Under the pieces are notes generated by a model, which saw nothing but the letters and a program-made list of their open reading frames with translations, ran no database searches and was not told where the DNA came from. From contig JAJCJC010000002.1 in the NCBI GenBank assembly GCA_020555605.1, forward strand, positions 62,001 through 126,000: a DNA stretch of 64,000 nt, given 5' to 3'. A program made the position numbers and the translations under genes. The stretch's first letter is position 1; every line of letters begins with the position of its first letter. Of this stretch, positions 8,082 through 16,442 are shown piece by piece. The DNA is from a bacterium 210917-SL.2.15. GTDB taxonomy: Bacteria > Bacillota > Clostridia > Oscillospirales > Oscillospiraceae.

Positions 8082-9053
8082 TCAGCGCGCCAAAAGATAC
8101 CATAGCATCGCCCGCAGGGCGCACAGCGCCACCAGCGCCAGCAACGAGGCTGCGTAGAGCATCCGGTTGGCGCGCAGGATGTCTTCACTTTCAATGGGGC
8201 GCGCCGCGTCGCCGATGATGGGCTTGGGACACAGCACGCCAAAATAATATGCCGGCCCGCCCAGCCGCACTCCCAGCGCGCCGGCGCAGGCCGCTTCGGT
8301 CTGGGCGGAGTTGGGGCTGGCATGGCAGCGCCTGTCCCGCCGCCAGATGCGCCAGGCCCCTGGGCCGCTTTGTCCGGTCAAAAAGGCCGCGGCAACCCAC
8401 AGCAGCGCTGCCAGTCGGGACGGAATGTAATTGGCCGCGTCGTCCAGCTTTGCCGCCGCCCGGCCGAAATCAAGATAGCGCTCATTTTTGTAGCCCACCA
8501 TACTGTCCATGGTGTTGACCGCTTTATAGCACAGCGCCAGCGGCGCGCCGCCAAGGAGCAGATACACGAGGGGCGCGGCTACGCCGTCGGAGAAGTTTTC
8601 CGCCACCGTTTCCACGGCGGCCCGGGTCACTCCGGCCTCGTCCAGCCCTCCGGTATCCCGTCCCACGATGCGTCCCACCGCCCGGCGCGCCGCCGCCAAA
8701 TCGCCCCGACGCAGCTGCTCGTACACCCGCCCACTTTCCAGCGCCAGCCCCCGGGCCGCCAACGCCTGCCAGCTCCACAGCGCCTGCACAGCAAAGCCCA
8801 GCGCTGGATGAATGCGCCAAGTCAAAAGACACACCGCACCGCTCAACGCCAGCGTGCCCATCGGCAGCGCCGCCGCCAACACCGCACCCGCAGCAAACTG
8901 TCCGCGGGGTGTTTGGGGAAAACGCGGACGCAGTAAACGCTCCAGCGCCCCAATAGCCCGGCCCATCCACACCACCGGATGGGGAAAGGCGCGGGGATCG
9001 GCCAGCAGCAGATCCAGCACAAAACCGCACAGTGCGGCGGCCACAACGCTCAT
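8082..9053 (-). CDS. cbiB: Adenosylcobinamide-phosphate synthase (CbiB)
   Basis: 323 residues, integral membrane protein. ATG 9053, 3 nt after the cobC stop; only a weak Shine-Dalgarno (GGTG) is visible. Family landmarks are LDLLLADPRAFPHPVVWMG at the N-terminus, the VETVAENFSDGVAAPL stretch and the VNTMDSMVGYKNERY loop. It joins aminopropanol (phosphate) to adenosylcobyric acid. It sits directly before cobD, which supplies its substrate. Confidence 0.95.
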   Translation of the reverse strand: MSVVAAALCGFVLDLLLADPRAFPHPVVWMGRAIGALERLLRPRFPQTPRGQFAAGAVLAAALPMGTLALSGAVCLLTWRIHPALGFAVQALWSWQALAARGLALESGRVYEQLRRGDLAAARRAVGRIVGRDTGGLDEAGVTRAAVETVAENFSDGVAAPLVYLLLGGAPLALCYKAVNTMDSMVGYKNERYLDFGRAAAKLDDAANYIPSRLAALLWVAAAFLTGQSGPGAWRIWRRDRRCHASPNSAQTEAACAGALGVRLGGPAYYFGVLCPKPIIGDAARPIESEDILRANRMLYAASLLALVALCALRAMLWYLLAR

Positions 9054-9056
9054 AAA

Positions 9057-9650
9057 CTAATCACCATTTGTAATATTTACTTCCTTTAATACTCTTAGTG
9101 TCCTATTTCCCGTCCAGGAGTCGCCGTCAAGGACAAAACCGCCGCCGGGTTTGGTGTGCCAGTCAAAATAGGCGCGTCGGGGCAATGCAAAACGCTCCAG
9201 CGCCGCCATGATCGTACCGCCATGGACGACAAAAACCACCGTGTCCGCCTGCTGCGCCGTTTCCCGATTCAGAATGGCTGCAAAAGCGGCGCACACCCGA
9301 GCACAGAAAATCGCTTTCCCCTCCCCGCCGGGAATCGGCGCTTCGCAGCCGCTGTCCACCCAGGCACAGTAGGCCGCGTTACCCGAAAGCTCACGCCAAG
9401 TGTAGCCCTCAAAGGAACCGAAATCCATTTCCCGCAGCTCCGGTACCGGGATCTGCTCCGCCTCCGGAAACCAAAGCGCCGCCGTCTCCACGGCCCGGCG
9501 CAGTGGGGAAACATAGACATGCTGCGGTGAAAACGCCGCCCGTTGCAAGGCCCGCCGCCCCGCCAGAGACAGCGGCGCATCCAGCCATCCCTGGTAGCGG
9601 CCCTCGGCGGTGGCTTCCGTGGCGCCGTGACGCAACAGATACACCCTCAT
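9057..9650 (-). CDS. cobC: Histidine phosphatase, probable alpha-ribazole phosphatase (CobC)
   Basis: 197 residues from ATG 9650, chosen because it gives MRVYLLRHGATE and overlaps the previous stop as ATGA. The phosphoglycerate-mutase-like active site is present: RHG near the N-terminus, SPLRRAVETA, the acid ELREMDFGSFEG and the second His in VVHGGT. In B12 clusters this fold dephosphorylates alpha-ribazole-5-phosphate or adenosylcobalamin-5-phosphate. The exact substrate is inferred from context. Confidence 0.85.
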   Translation of the reverse strand: MRVYLLRHGATEATAEGRYQGWLDAPLSLAGRRALQRAAFSPQHVYVSPLRRAVETAALWFPEAEQIPVPELREMDFGSFEGYTWRELSGNAAYCAWVDSGCEAPIPGGEGKAIFCARVCAAFAAILNRETAQQADTVVFVVHGGTIMAALERFALPRRAYFDWHTKPGGGFVLDGDSWTGNRTLRVLKEVNITNGD

Positions 9651-9991
9651 GCGTCCTCCGCTCCGCTTTCTTTGAGCGTCAGGGGCAGGCCGTAGAACAC
9701 CCGCACAACCCGGTCGGCCCGTGGGGCCAGCAGACATAGCAGCCGCCCGGCCGCCTCCCGCGCCGCCCGCTCGCGTGCGTCCAGGGGCACCACCCCGCCG
9801 CCGGTTTCCGTGGCGATGACCACCGGCCACGCGCTCAGCTCCCGGGCCAGTCCTTCAAGATCTTCGCACTCCGCTGCCAGCTTCTGCACATCCCAGCGGG
9901 CGTAGCGGTCCAGCTCGTCCCGCCCGCAGCCCAGCAGGGCACAGGCATAGTCCCGCTTGCCGCCGTGCAGCGGGCCAATCAACAAAATCAT
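9647..9991 (-). CDS. Short CobU-like protein with degenerate P-loop
   Basis: 114 residues against about 180 for CobU. ATG 9991 overlaps the cobS stop (ATGA) and its own stop overlaps cobC (ATGA), so translation seems maintained. The N-terminus IGPLHGGKRDYA resembles the CobU P-loop, but the Ser/Thr after GK is Arg. The segment with the guanylylated His is missing. The C-terminal half keeps CobU-like ATETGGGVVPLD and ADRVVRVFYGLPLTLK. The full-length CobU encoded on the other side of cobS shows the reverse pattern. It could be a structural partner of CobU or a decaying copy. Confidence 0.7.
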   Translation of the reverse strand: MILLIGPLHGGKRDYACALLGCGRDELDRYARWDVQKLAAECEDLEGLARELSAWPVVIATETGGGVVPLDARERAAREAAGRLLCLLAPRADRVVRVFYGLPLTLKESGAEDA

Positions 9992-10773
9992 CCCAACACC
10001 GTCCTTTCCGCCAGCTGCACCGCTACGGCCGCAAACAGCATCCACAGCTCCGCACGCTGCACAAACCAGCCTGCCAGATCCCCCGAAATACCGCCGAACT
10101 GCGCAAGGGCCACCACGCGATAGCGCCAAAAGGCCAAAAGGCCCACCGCAGCCGCGATGACACCCAAAAAGCCGCCCAGCGCTGCCATGGCCGCCCCCGT
10201 CGCCGCTGCGAAAAGCAGCAGAGCACATCCGGCGCACCGCCGGTCAGCCGCAACGGAAAAAGTGTGGGCCAGCCCCGTGTCTTTGGCCAAGGGAAAACGA
10301 CACACCGCAAAGCCTGACAGCGCCCGGGAAAACACAAAGCCCAGCCCCAGCGCCCACAGCGCCGGCGCAGCGGGCGTCAGCGCTACGCATAGAGCAAAGG
10401 ATGCGGCAAAATAGGTGCACAGCCGGATCACCGCAAAGGCCCCGCAGCGGGGATCCTTCAAAATGGCCTGCTTTTGCTCCGGCGCAGCGCAGCTGGCCAG
10501 CGCGTCGCACACATCGGCATAGCCGTCGAGATGGATGCCGCCAGTGAGCAGCACCGGCAGCAGGCACAGCCCCGCCCCCCGCAGCACGTCCCCCACCGGC
10601 GCCAGAGCGCACACCGCGCACCAAAACCACCAGACCGCGCCGATGACCGCGCCCACCAGCGGAAAGGCGCACAGGGCAAAGCGCATATTTTTTTCGCTCC
10701 ACACACAGTGCGGCACTGGCAGGGCTGAAAACATGGAAAAGGCCACACTCATGGTTTCAAGGATTGTTTTCAT
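9988..10773 (-). CDS. cobS: Adenosylcobinamide-GDP ribazoletransferase (cobalamin synthase, CobS)
   Basis: 261 residues, about six to seven membrane segments. Start ATG 10773 (MKTILETMSVAFSMFSALPVP), overlapping the cobU stop as ATGA. Hallmarks: LLTGGIHLDGYADVCDAL (His/Asp-rich metal and substrate motif) and FSRALSGFAVCRFP. It condenses AdoCbi-GDP with alpha-ribazole (phosphate) to finish the cobamide. Flanked on both sides by CobU homologues. Confidence 0.95.
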   Translation of the reverse strand: MKTILETMSVAFSMFSALPVPHCVWSEKNMRFALCAFPLVGAVIGAVWWFWCAVCALAPVGDVLRGAGLCLLPVLLTGGIHLDGYADVCDALASCAAPEQKQAILKDPRCGAFAVIRLCTYFAASFALCVALTPAAPALWALGLGFVFSRALSGFAVCRFPLAKDTGLAHTFSVAADRRCAGCALLLFAAATGAAMAALGGFLGVIAAAVGLLAFWRYRVVALAQFGGISGDLAGWFVQRAELWMLFAAVAVQLAERTVLG

Positions 10774-11303
10774 GTTTCCGGCCCCTTTCCTTTGTAATAG
10801 ACCGCCTGGCCGGCACACACCTCGCACACCCGATCGGCCCGCCGGGCCAGCGCCCGGTGGGCGGCGGCAAGCACGCGCAAATACGCGTCCGTGTTCCCAG
10901 CATAATCCGCCCCGCCCAAGCACACTTCATTGCTGACAATCACTAAATCGTCGCACTGGGCCTCCAGCGCTTCCACGCCGGAGACAAGGGCTTCCAGCAC
11001 CGCCTCCTCCCACCGCGCGCCAGCGGCGGAATACAGCTCGTTGGCCGCAAGATTCCCCAAACATTCCAACAGCGCGCTGCCCTGGCGGGGCAAGCGCAGC
11101 ACCGCCAGATCATGGCTGCATTCCAGCGTTTCAAACCCCTTGCCCGCACGGGCAAGACGGTGCTTTTCAATGCGGGCACGGCACTCGCCGTCCCAAGGCC
11201 GCAGCGTGGCGATATACCAGCGCGGGGGTGCCAGATCAGCCATCAGGGTCTCGGCATAGGCGCTTTTTCCGCTGGCTGCACCGCCGATCACCAGGGTCGT
11301 CAT
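10770..11303 (-). CDS. cobU: Adenosylcobinamide kinase/guanylyltransferase (CobU)
   Basis: 177 residues, full length. The P-loop IGGAASGKSAYAE at about 6-18 is intact, and ARIEKHRLAR contains H48, expected to carry the GMP intermediate. However the usual SNEVG-G-IVP motif reads SNEVCLGGADY, and the C-terminal AG-PL--K segment reads AGQAVYYKG. Phosphorylates adenosylcobinamide and transfers GMP to it. ATG 11303 overlaps the cobT stop (ATGA). Confidence 0.92.
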   Translation of the reverse strand: MTTLVIGGAASGKSAYAETLMADLAPPRWYIATLRPWDGECRARIEKHRLARAGKGFETLECSHDLAVLRLPRQGSALLECLGNLAANELYSAAGARWEEAVLEALVSGVEALEAQCDDLVIVSNEVCLGGADYAGNTDAYLRVLAAAHRALARRADRVCEVCAGQAVYYKGKGPET

Positions 11304-12412
11304 TCCTTACCCTCCTGGGGCACATAGGCCGGGATGCCATAATCAGCGAAGGTGCTGCCCCGGTAAGCCGCCAGAGCCATGTCCAGCAACGGCATAGCCG
11401 CTACAGCGCCGGTCCCCTCACCCAAGCGCATCTGCGCCGCAATCAGCGGTTTTTTCCCCAGCGCCTGCAGCACGGCGGCGTGGGCCGGCTCGGCAGACAC
11501 ATGGCTGGCAAACACCGCCGCTTCCACTGCCGGACACAGGCGCTGGGCACACAGGGCCGCCACGGTGCTGATGAATCCGTCCATCAGCACCGGCACGCGG
11601 TACAGCGCCCCGCCCAGAAATACGCCGCACAGCCCCGCCAGGTCAAAGCCCCCCACCTTGGTCAATACATCCAGCGCATCGGCCGGGTCGGGCCGGTTCA
11701 CCGTCAGGGCAGTGTCTACGGCCCAAAGCTTGCGCCGTAGCCCCGCGTCAGAAAGGCCCGCACCCCGGCCGGTCATCGTTTCTGCCCTCTCTCCCAGCAA
11801 AGCACAGGCCACTGCCGCGCTGGTGGTGGTATTTCCGATACCCATTTCGCCAGTGGCCAGCAGCGTACGCCCGTTCTCCTTTTCCGCACGTACCAGGGCC
11901 GCGCCGGTCAAAATGGCCTGCTCGGCCTGGACACGGGTCATAGCGGGGCCTTCGGTGATATCGCCGGTTCCGTTGCCGATGCTGCGCTCCAAAAGCCCTG
12001 CCCCAAGCACGGCCTCCTGCATCCCCATGTCCACCGTGATCACCGCACAGTGAGCCAGAGCGGCCATCTGCCCCACGCTGGAGCGGCCCGCAGCAATGCT
12101 GCGCGCCGCCGCCGCGGTGACGGCACTGTCCACCTGGCTCACCCCCTGCCGCACCACGCCGTTGTCGGCGCACAGCACCAGTACGGAGCGGGATGCAAAA
12201 CTCACATCCGCGCTCTGCCCCAGTGCCGCGGCATCCTCCACAGCTGTTTCCAGCAGTCCCAGACCTCCCAGAGGTTTTGCCACCGTCGCCCAGCGGCGGT
12301 GGGCTTGCGCGCGGGCCGCTGCTGCTGCGGCCCGCCCGCTCTTCTGCTCCGCTTCCACCGCGCGCAGCAGGGCTGGCAGCGCAGCGGGCACGCTTTTGTT
12401 CCACTCCGTCAT
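11300..12412 (-). CDS. cobT: Nicotinate-nucleotide-dimethylbenzimidazole phosphoribosyltransferase (CobT)
   Basis: 370 residues. Activates the lower-ligand base to alpha-ribotide. Motifs: KPLGGLGLLE near residue 47, ADNGVVRQGVSQ, GEMGIGNTTTSAA, and near the C-terminus RLGEGTGAVAAMPLLD, whose Glu is the expected catalytic base. ATG 12412 overlaps the cbiA stop (ATGA). Presence of cobT with cobU/S/C shows that the locus completes cobamides; no benzimidazole synthesis genes (bza, bluB) are in the window. Confidence 0.95.
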   Translation of the reverse strand: MTEWNKSVPAALPALLRAVEAEQKSGRAAAAAARAQAHRRWATVAKPLGGLGLLETAVEDAAALGQSADVSFASRSVLVLCADNGVVRQGVSQVDSAVTAAAARSIAAGRSSVGQMAALAHCAVITVDMGMQEAVLGAGLLERSIGNGTGDITEGPAMTRVQAEQAILTGAALVRAEKENGRTLLATGEMGIGNTTTSAAVACALLGERAETMTGRGAGLSDAGLRRKLWAVDTALTVNRPDPADALDVLTKVGGFDLAGLCGVFLGGALYRVPVLMDGFISTVAALCAQRLCPAVEAAVFASHVSAEPAHAAVLQALGKKPLIAAQMRLGEGTGAVAAMPLLDMALAAYRGSTFADYGIPAYVPQEGKE

Positions 12413-13773
12413 ATTGATTTCTCCTTTGCGCTATAGCGCCGCGCCGCGGCCACAAAGCGCTGCGCCAGCGCCGGCCGACCGGCAAAATAAAGGTGGGGAA
12501 AGGCGGCGTACAACGTGTTCGTGACAAAACCGCAGTGCCAAGTGCGGCCGGTCAGGGGCTTTTCCGCGCGCAGATCCACACCGTTTTCCGTGGAGTCCCA
12601 GTAGTGAAACTCGTGCACCGGCACGCGTTCGCCCGCGCGCAACAGCAGGCTGTCGCCCTCGGCAACGAGATGGGCATAGCCAAAGCGCACCAGGCGCTCT
12701 TTCCGCTTCGCCTTCCCAGGGAGCACACCGGCCATGGGATACCACATTCCATCCGTCCCCTGCAGTTCTTGCCCCAAATACAAAAAGCCGCCGCATTCGG
12801 CCACCGTAGGCATGCCGCCCGCCACCGCCGCCGCCACAGCGCGGCGGCAGGCTTCGTTTTCCGCCAACGCTCGGGCATGCAATTCCGGGTATCCCCCCGG
12901 AAGATACAGCCCACAGGCTCCCTTTGGCAGGGCGCGGTCTTCCAAAGGGCGGAAGGGCAGCAACTGTGCTCCGCAGCGGCGCAGCGCTTCGAGGCTTTCC
13001 GCATAGGCAAAGCAAAAGGCTTCGTCCTGCGCTACAGCGATGGGCACACATGGCGTTTCCGTTTCCTCCGCATGTTCCGGCATTGGATGCGCCGGGCCGC
13101 AGCCCAGCGCCAAAAAGCGGGACCAATCCAAAGTTTCCTCCAGCGCCGCCGCCACGGCGCGCAGCCGCGCCGCCAGGTCTGCGATCTCCCCGGCAGTGCG
13201 TAACCCCAGATGACGGCTTTCCAGCGCCGCCGCCTCCATATGGGGCAAGTGCCCCAGCACAGGCAGGCCCGTTTCCCGCTCCAGCATCGACGCCAGAGTT
13301 TTGTGCAGCATGGCGGAACAGTCCGTTAAAAACAGGGCCGTAATGCGGCTGTCCTGCCGAAACGCCCGCAAGCCCTTTACCTGGGCTGCCAGGGTCAGGC
13401 TACTGCCCTTGGGCCGCAGGCACAGCAATATGGGAAGGCCTAATGTGCTGGCCATATGCCAGGCGCTGGCGCGGTCAGTAACACCGCCCAGGCCGTCGTA
13501 CAGCCCCATTGCTCCCTCGATCACCGCCGCGCCGTGGCCGGCGCAGCCGCGTGCGTACAGGCGGCGCACAGCGGCTTCATCGCTCAAAAACAAATCAAGA
13601 TTGTGACTTTCCACGCCCAGCACTGCACGGTGGAACATGGGATCGATATAATCCGGCCCGCACTTGAAGGCGCAGGGAGACAGGCCCCGCCCTTTCAGCG
13701 CTTGCAGCAGTGCGCAGGCGAGCACCGTTTTCCCGCCGCCCGAGGCGGGGGCGGCCACCATCCACTCAACCAT
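12409..13773 (-). CDS. cbiA: Cobyrinate a,c-diamide synthase (CbiA/CobB)
   Basis: 454 residues from ATG 13773, 5 nt after GGAGG; a TTG five codons earlier is a weaker candidate. The N-terminal dethiobiotin-synthetase-like domain has the P-loop APASGGGKTVLA and FKCGPDYIDPMFH. The C-terminal glutamine amidotransferase domain has VAECGGFLYLG with the nucleophilic Cys. It amidates the a and c carboxylates of cobyrinate, the last step shared with import of cobyrinate. The start overlaps cbiET by 8 nt. Confidence 0.95.
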   Translation of the reverse strand: MVEWMVAAPASGGGKTVLACALLQALKGRGLSPCAFKCGPDYIDPMFHRAVLGVESHNLDLFLSDEAAVRRLYARGCAGHGAAVIEGAMGLYDGLGGVTDRASAWHMASTLGLPILLCLRPKGSSLTLAAQVKGLRAFRQDSRITALFLTDCSAMLHKTLASMLERETGLPVLGHLPHMEAAALESRHLGLRTAGEIADLAARLRAVAAALEETLDWSRFLALGCGPAHPMPEHAEETETPCVPIAVAQDEAFCFAYAESLEALRRCGAQLLPFRPLEDRALPKGACGLYLPGGYPELHARALAENEACRRAVAAAVAGGMPTVAECGGFLYLGQELQGTDGMWYPMAGVLPGKAKRKERLVRFGYAHLVAEGDSLLLRAGERVPVHEFHYWDSTENGVDLRAEKPLTGRTWHCGFVTNTLYAAFPHLYFAGRPALAQRFVAAARRYSAKEKSI

Positions 13774-14965
13774 GGCCACCTCCTGCAATCAGAAACACCG
13801 GATTGTTGGCCTGCAGCAAATGAAGCGCTCCGGCAGCCTTCGTTTCACTCACAGCCAGTTGCGCCGCCTCCGGCATCAGACCGTGTTTCCGCAGGGCCTC
13901 CATGGCCTGTCCCACCGTTTCCAGGGTAATGGCGGATATCACGATGCGCGCCCGCTTGTTTTTTTGCAGCGCCACCGCCACAATTGCCTCCAGCGCCCCG
14001 CCGCTGCCGCCGATAAACACCCCCTCCGGCGCGGGCAGCTCCGCCAGCGTCTCCGGCGCGCCGCCTTCTGCCACGCGCAGATTCCAGGCGCAAAACTTCT
14101 CCCGGTTGGCCCGAATCAGGGCGCAGGCCTCGCTCCGGCACTCGACGGCGTACACTGTTCCCCGGCGGCACTGGGCCGCCAGTTCCACGCTCACGCTGCC
14201 TGTACCCGCACCCACGTCCCAATACACGCCGCGCTCCGCCACGCCCAACTGCGCCAGCGCCGCGGCACGCACCAGCCGCTTAGTCATCGGCACCGCGCCG
14301 CGTACAAAGACTGCATCCGGCCAGCCAGGCGCGCGCCGGGGTGCGCAGGGCGCCGCCTCGGCCAGCAGGACGGAAAGGGGCGCGAAGGATTCCTTTTGCA
14401 GCTTCTCCGCCGCGCCGCAAACGATGCGCTCGCCGGCGCAGGCGAGGTTTTCGCCCACCGTGACCGGCAAATGCCCCAGTCCCGCTTCGCTCAGGCGCGC
14501 ACACAGTGCGGCAGGCCCCAGCGCACCACCGGTGAGGAAAAAGGCGCTTTTGCCCTCCATCACCGCCGCCACCGGGTCGCATTCCGTCCCGTGGGCAGAA
14601 CACAGCGTCCAATCCTGCCAAGGCCGACCCAACCGGGCCGCCAGCAGCTGCACGCTGGAAAGGCCGGGAAGTACGCGCGCGTCAATCCCCTTCTCCCGCA
14701 GCCGAAGCAGCAGCTGCCGCGCGCCGGAATAAAAGCCGGTGTCGCCGCTGTATACCACGGCGCAGGGTCCCCCCTCAGCCAGAAGAAGCGAAAGCAGCTC
14801 TTCCGGCCGGGTGGCTGCGATGCGCCGGGCCGGATACTCCGACCCCAGCCCTTCTAGCAGCCGTGGCGCACCCAGAATGCACGCCGCCGCCCGCAGCGCC
14901 GCGCGGGCCTGAGCCGTGATCGTTTCCTCCGCCCCGCTGCCCAGGGCAATCAATGTCACCTGCAT
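13766..14965 (-). CDS. cbiET: Cobalt-precorrin-7 C5-methyltransferase / C15-decarboxylating methyltransferase fusion (CbiE-CbiT)
   Basis: 399 residues in two enzymes. Residues about 1-195 are the CbiE tetrapyrrole methylase (IALGSGAEETIT, AVVYSGDTGFYSGA, LPGLSSVQLLAARLG, ICS-AHG-like loop). Residues about 210-399 are CbiT, a Rossmann methyltransferase with WDVGAGTGSVSVELA for SAM. Together they methylate C5 and C15 and remove the acetate carboxylate at C12. The fusion equals CobL of aerobic bacteria. ATG 14965, overlapping cbiJ by 10 nt. Confidence 0.95.
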   Translation of the reverse strand: MQVTLIALGSGAEETITAQARAALRAAACILGAPRLLEGLGSEYPARRIAATRPEELLSLLLAEGGPCAVVYSGDTGFYSGARQLLLRLREKGIDARVLPGLSSVQLLAARLGRPWQDWTLCSAHGTECDPVAAVMEGKSAFFLTGGALGPAALCARLSEAGLGHLPVTVGENLACAGERIVCGAAEKLQKESFAPLSVLLAEAAPCAPRRAPGWPDAVFVRGAVPMTKRLVRAAALAQLGVAERGVYWDVGAGTGSVSVELAAQCRRGTVYAVECRSEACALIRANREKFCAWNLRVAEGGAPETLAELPAPEGVFIGGSGGALEAIVAVALQKNKRARIVISAITLETVGQAMEALRKHGLMPEAAQLAVSETKAAGALHLLQANNPVFLIAGGGHG

Positions 14966-15699
14966 CCAAGCACCTCCCGACAGCGCCGCAGCACCGCTTC
15001 ATAGTCCGCTCCATCCTCCCGCGGGCGGCGGAGCACGATCATCTGTGCGCCCACGGCGTTGGCCGCCGCCGCCTTTTCCGAAAAGCCCCCCGCAGCGCCG
15101 CCGTTTTTGGTGACAAGAAAACGAATGGCAAACTGGCGCAGCAGCGCCTCGTTCAGCGCCTGGCTGAAGGGGCCCTGCATGGCCACGATGTGGCTACCGG
15201 GAATTCCCGCCGCCGCACAGGCCTCCAGGCTCTCCCGCAGCGGGAGCACACGCACATACAGGCGCTGCACATCCACACCTGCAAAGGCGGGCAGCTCTTT
15301 GGCCCCAGTGGTTAAAAAAACGTTGCCCTCCGTCTGCCCAAGGTGCGCCACAGCCTCCTGCGCTGAGGAAAACACCGCGGCACCCGCCGGCAGCGGGCTT
15401 TCCCGGCGCAACAAACGCAGCCGGGGCACCCCGGTATGGGCACAGGCCGCGGCAATGTTTTCGCCGGCCCGCATCGCATAGGGGTGCGTGGCATCCACGC
15501 ACAAAGCCGCGCCGCGCAGCACCTCTTCCATCTCCGCCGCTTCCAACCGGCCCGCGCGCACGACAACGCCGGCACATGTGCCCTGCTCCTGCCGGCCATA
15601 ATCCGTGGCCACGCACACGGTGACCTGTGCCCCCAGCGCCGCCAGCACACCGGAAAGGGTGCGTCCCTCCGTCGTACCGCCAAACAGGACGACTTTCAA
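14956..15699 (-). CDS. cbiJ: Cobalt-precorrin-6A reductase (CbiJ/CobK)
   Basis: 247 residues. TTG start at 15699, supported by AAGGAAGGAG and a TTGA overlap with the cbiH stop. Family features: VVLFGGTTEGRTLS at the N-terminus, CVDATHPYA, RLLRRES, FLTTGAKELPAF and the C-terminal LVTKNGGAAGGFSEK. Reduces the corrin ring with a nicotinamide nucleotide (NADH or NADPH) before the CbiET steps. Confidence 0.94.
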   Translation of the reverse strand: MKVVLFGGTTEGRTLSGVLAALGAQVTVCVATDYGRQEQGTCAGVVVRAGRLEAAEMEEVLRGAALCVDATHPYAMRAGENIAAACAHTGVPRLRLLRRESPLPAGAAVFSSAQEAVAHLGQTEGNVFLTTGAKELPAFAGVDVQRLYVRVLPLRESLEACAAAGIPGSHIVAMQGPFSQALNEALLRQFAIRFLVTKNGGAAGGFSEKAAAANAVGAQMIVLRRPREDGADYEAVLRRCREVLGCR

Positions 15700-16442
15700 A
15701 GCTTCTCCTTCCTTTCATAGCCCCGAGGCGTAATCATCCGCCCGCCTTCGGCCACGGTGGACGAGGCCCCGATGAACACCGTAGTGAACATATCTGCCGA
15801 CGCCTCGCGCAGGGCGCCCAGCGTCAGCAAACGCACCCCCTCTCCCGAGCGGCCGATGTTGCGGACCAAACCGCACACCGTGTTCGCCCTTTTTCCGGCA
15901 AAGAGCAAGATGTCGCAGGCCCGGCGCAGATAGTCCGCACGCTTGCAGGAAGCAGGATTGTAGAGGCATAGGGCAAAATCCCCTGCCGCGGCGCAGCGCA
16001 GCCGCTCCTCGATCACGTTCCAGGGTGTCAGCAGATCCGACAGGGAGATCACGCAGAAATCATGGCCCAGCGGCGCACCCAGCAGCGCCGCACCGGACAG
16101 CGCCGCCGTGACGCCGGGCACCACCTCGATGTCCACGCCCGGGAATTCCTTCCCCAGCTGCAGCAGCGGCCCGGCCATGCCGTACACTCCTGCGTCGCCG
16201 CTGCACACCAGGGCCACGGTTTTACCATGTGCCGCCGTTTCCAGTGCCCAGCGGCAGCGCTTGATTTCCGCGCGCATCCCGGTGGCATACGTTTCCTTGT
16301 CCGGAAACTGCGCCGCCGCCAGAGCAACATAAGCAGTATAACCGCACAGCACGTCCGCTTCTTTCAGGGCCGCACGGGCCTGCAGGGTCATGTGCATGCC
16401 GTCACCAGGGCCAAGACCCACGACATATACTTTATTTTCCAT
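15696..16442 (-). CDS. cbiH: Cobalt-precorrin-3B C17-methyltransferase (CbiH/CobJ)
   Basis: 248 residues, tetrapyrrole methylase fold. VVGLGPGDGMHMTLQA at the N-terminus, ALVCSGDAGVYGMAGP, VVPGVTAALSGAALLGAPLGHDFCVISLSDLLTPW and ALCLYNPAS are the SAM and substrate motifs of the CbiH subfamily. It performs methylation and ring contraction in the oxygen-independent route. ATG 16442, overlapping the cbiG end by 11 nt. No extra C-terminal domain is present. Confidence 0.95.
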   Translation of the reverse strand: MENKVYVVGLGPGDGMHMTLQARAALKEADVLCGYTAYVALAAAQFPDKETYATGMRAEIKRCRWALETAAHGKTVALVCSGDAGVYGMAGPLLQLGKEFPGVDIEVVPGVTAALSGAALLGAPLGHDFCVISLSDLLTPWNVIEERLRCAAAGDFALCLYNPASCKRADYLRRACDILLFAGKRANTVCGLVRNIGRSGEGVRLLTLGALREASADMFTTVFIGASSTVAEGGRMITPRGYERKEKL

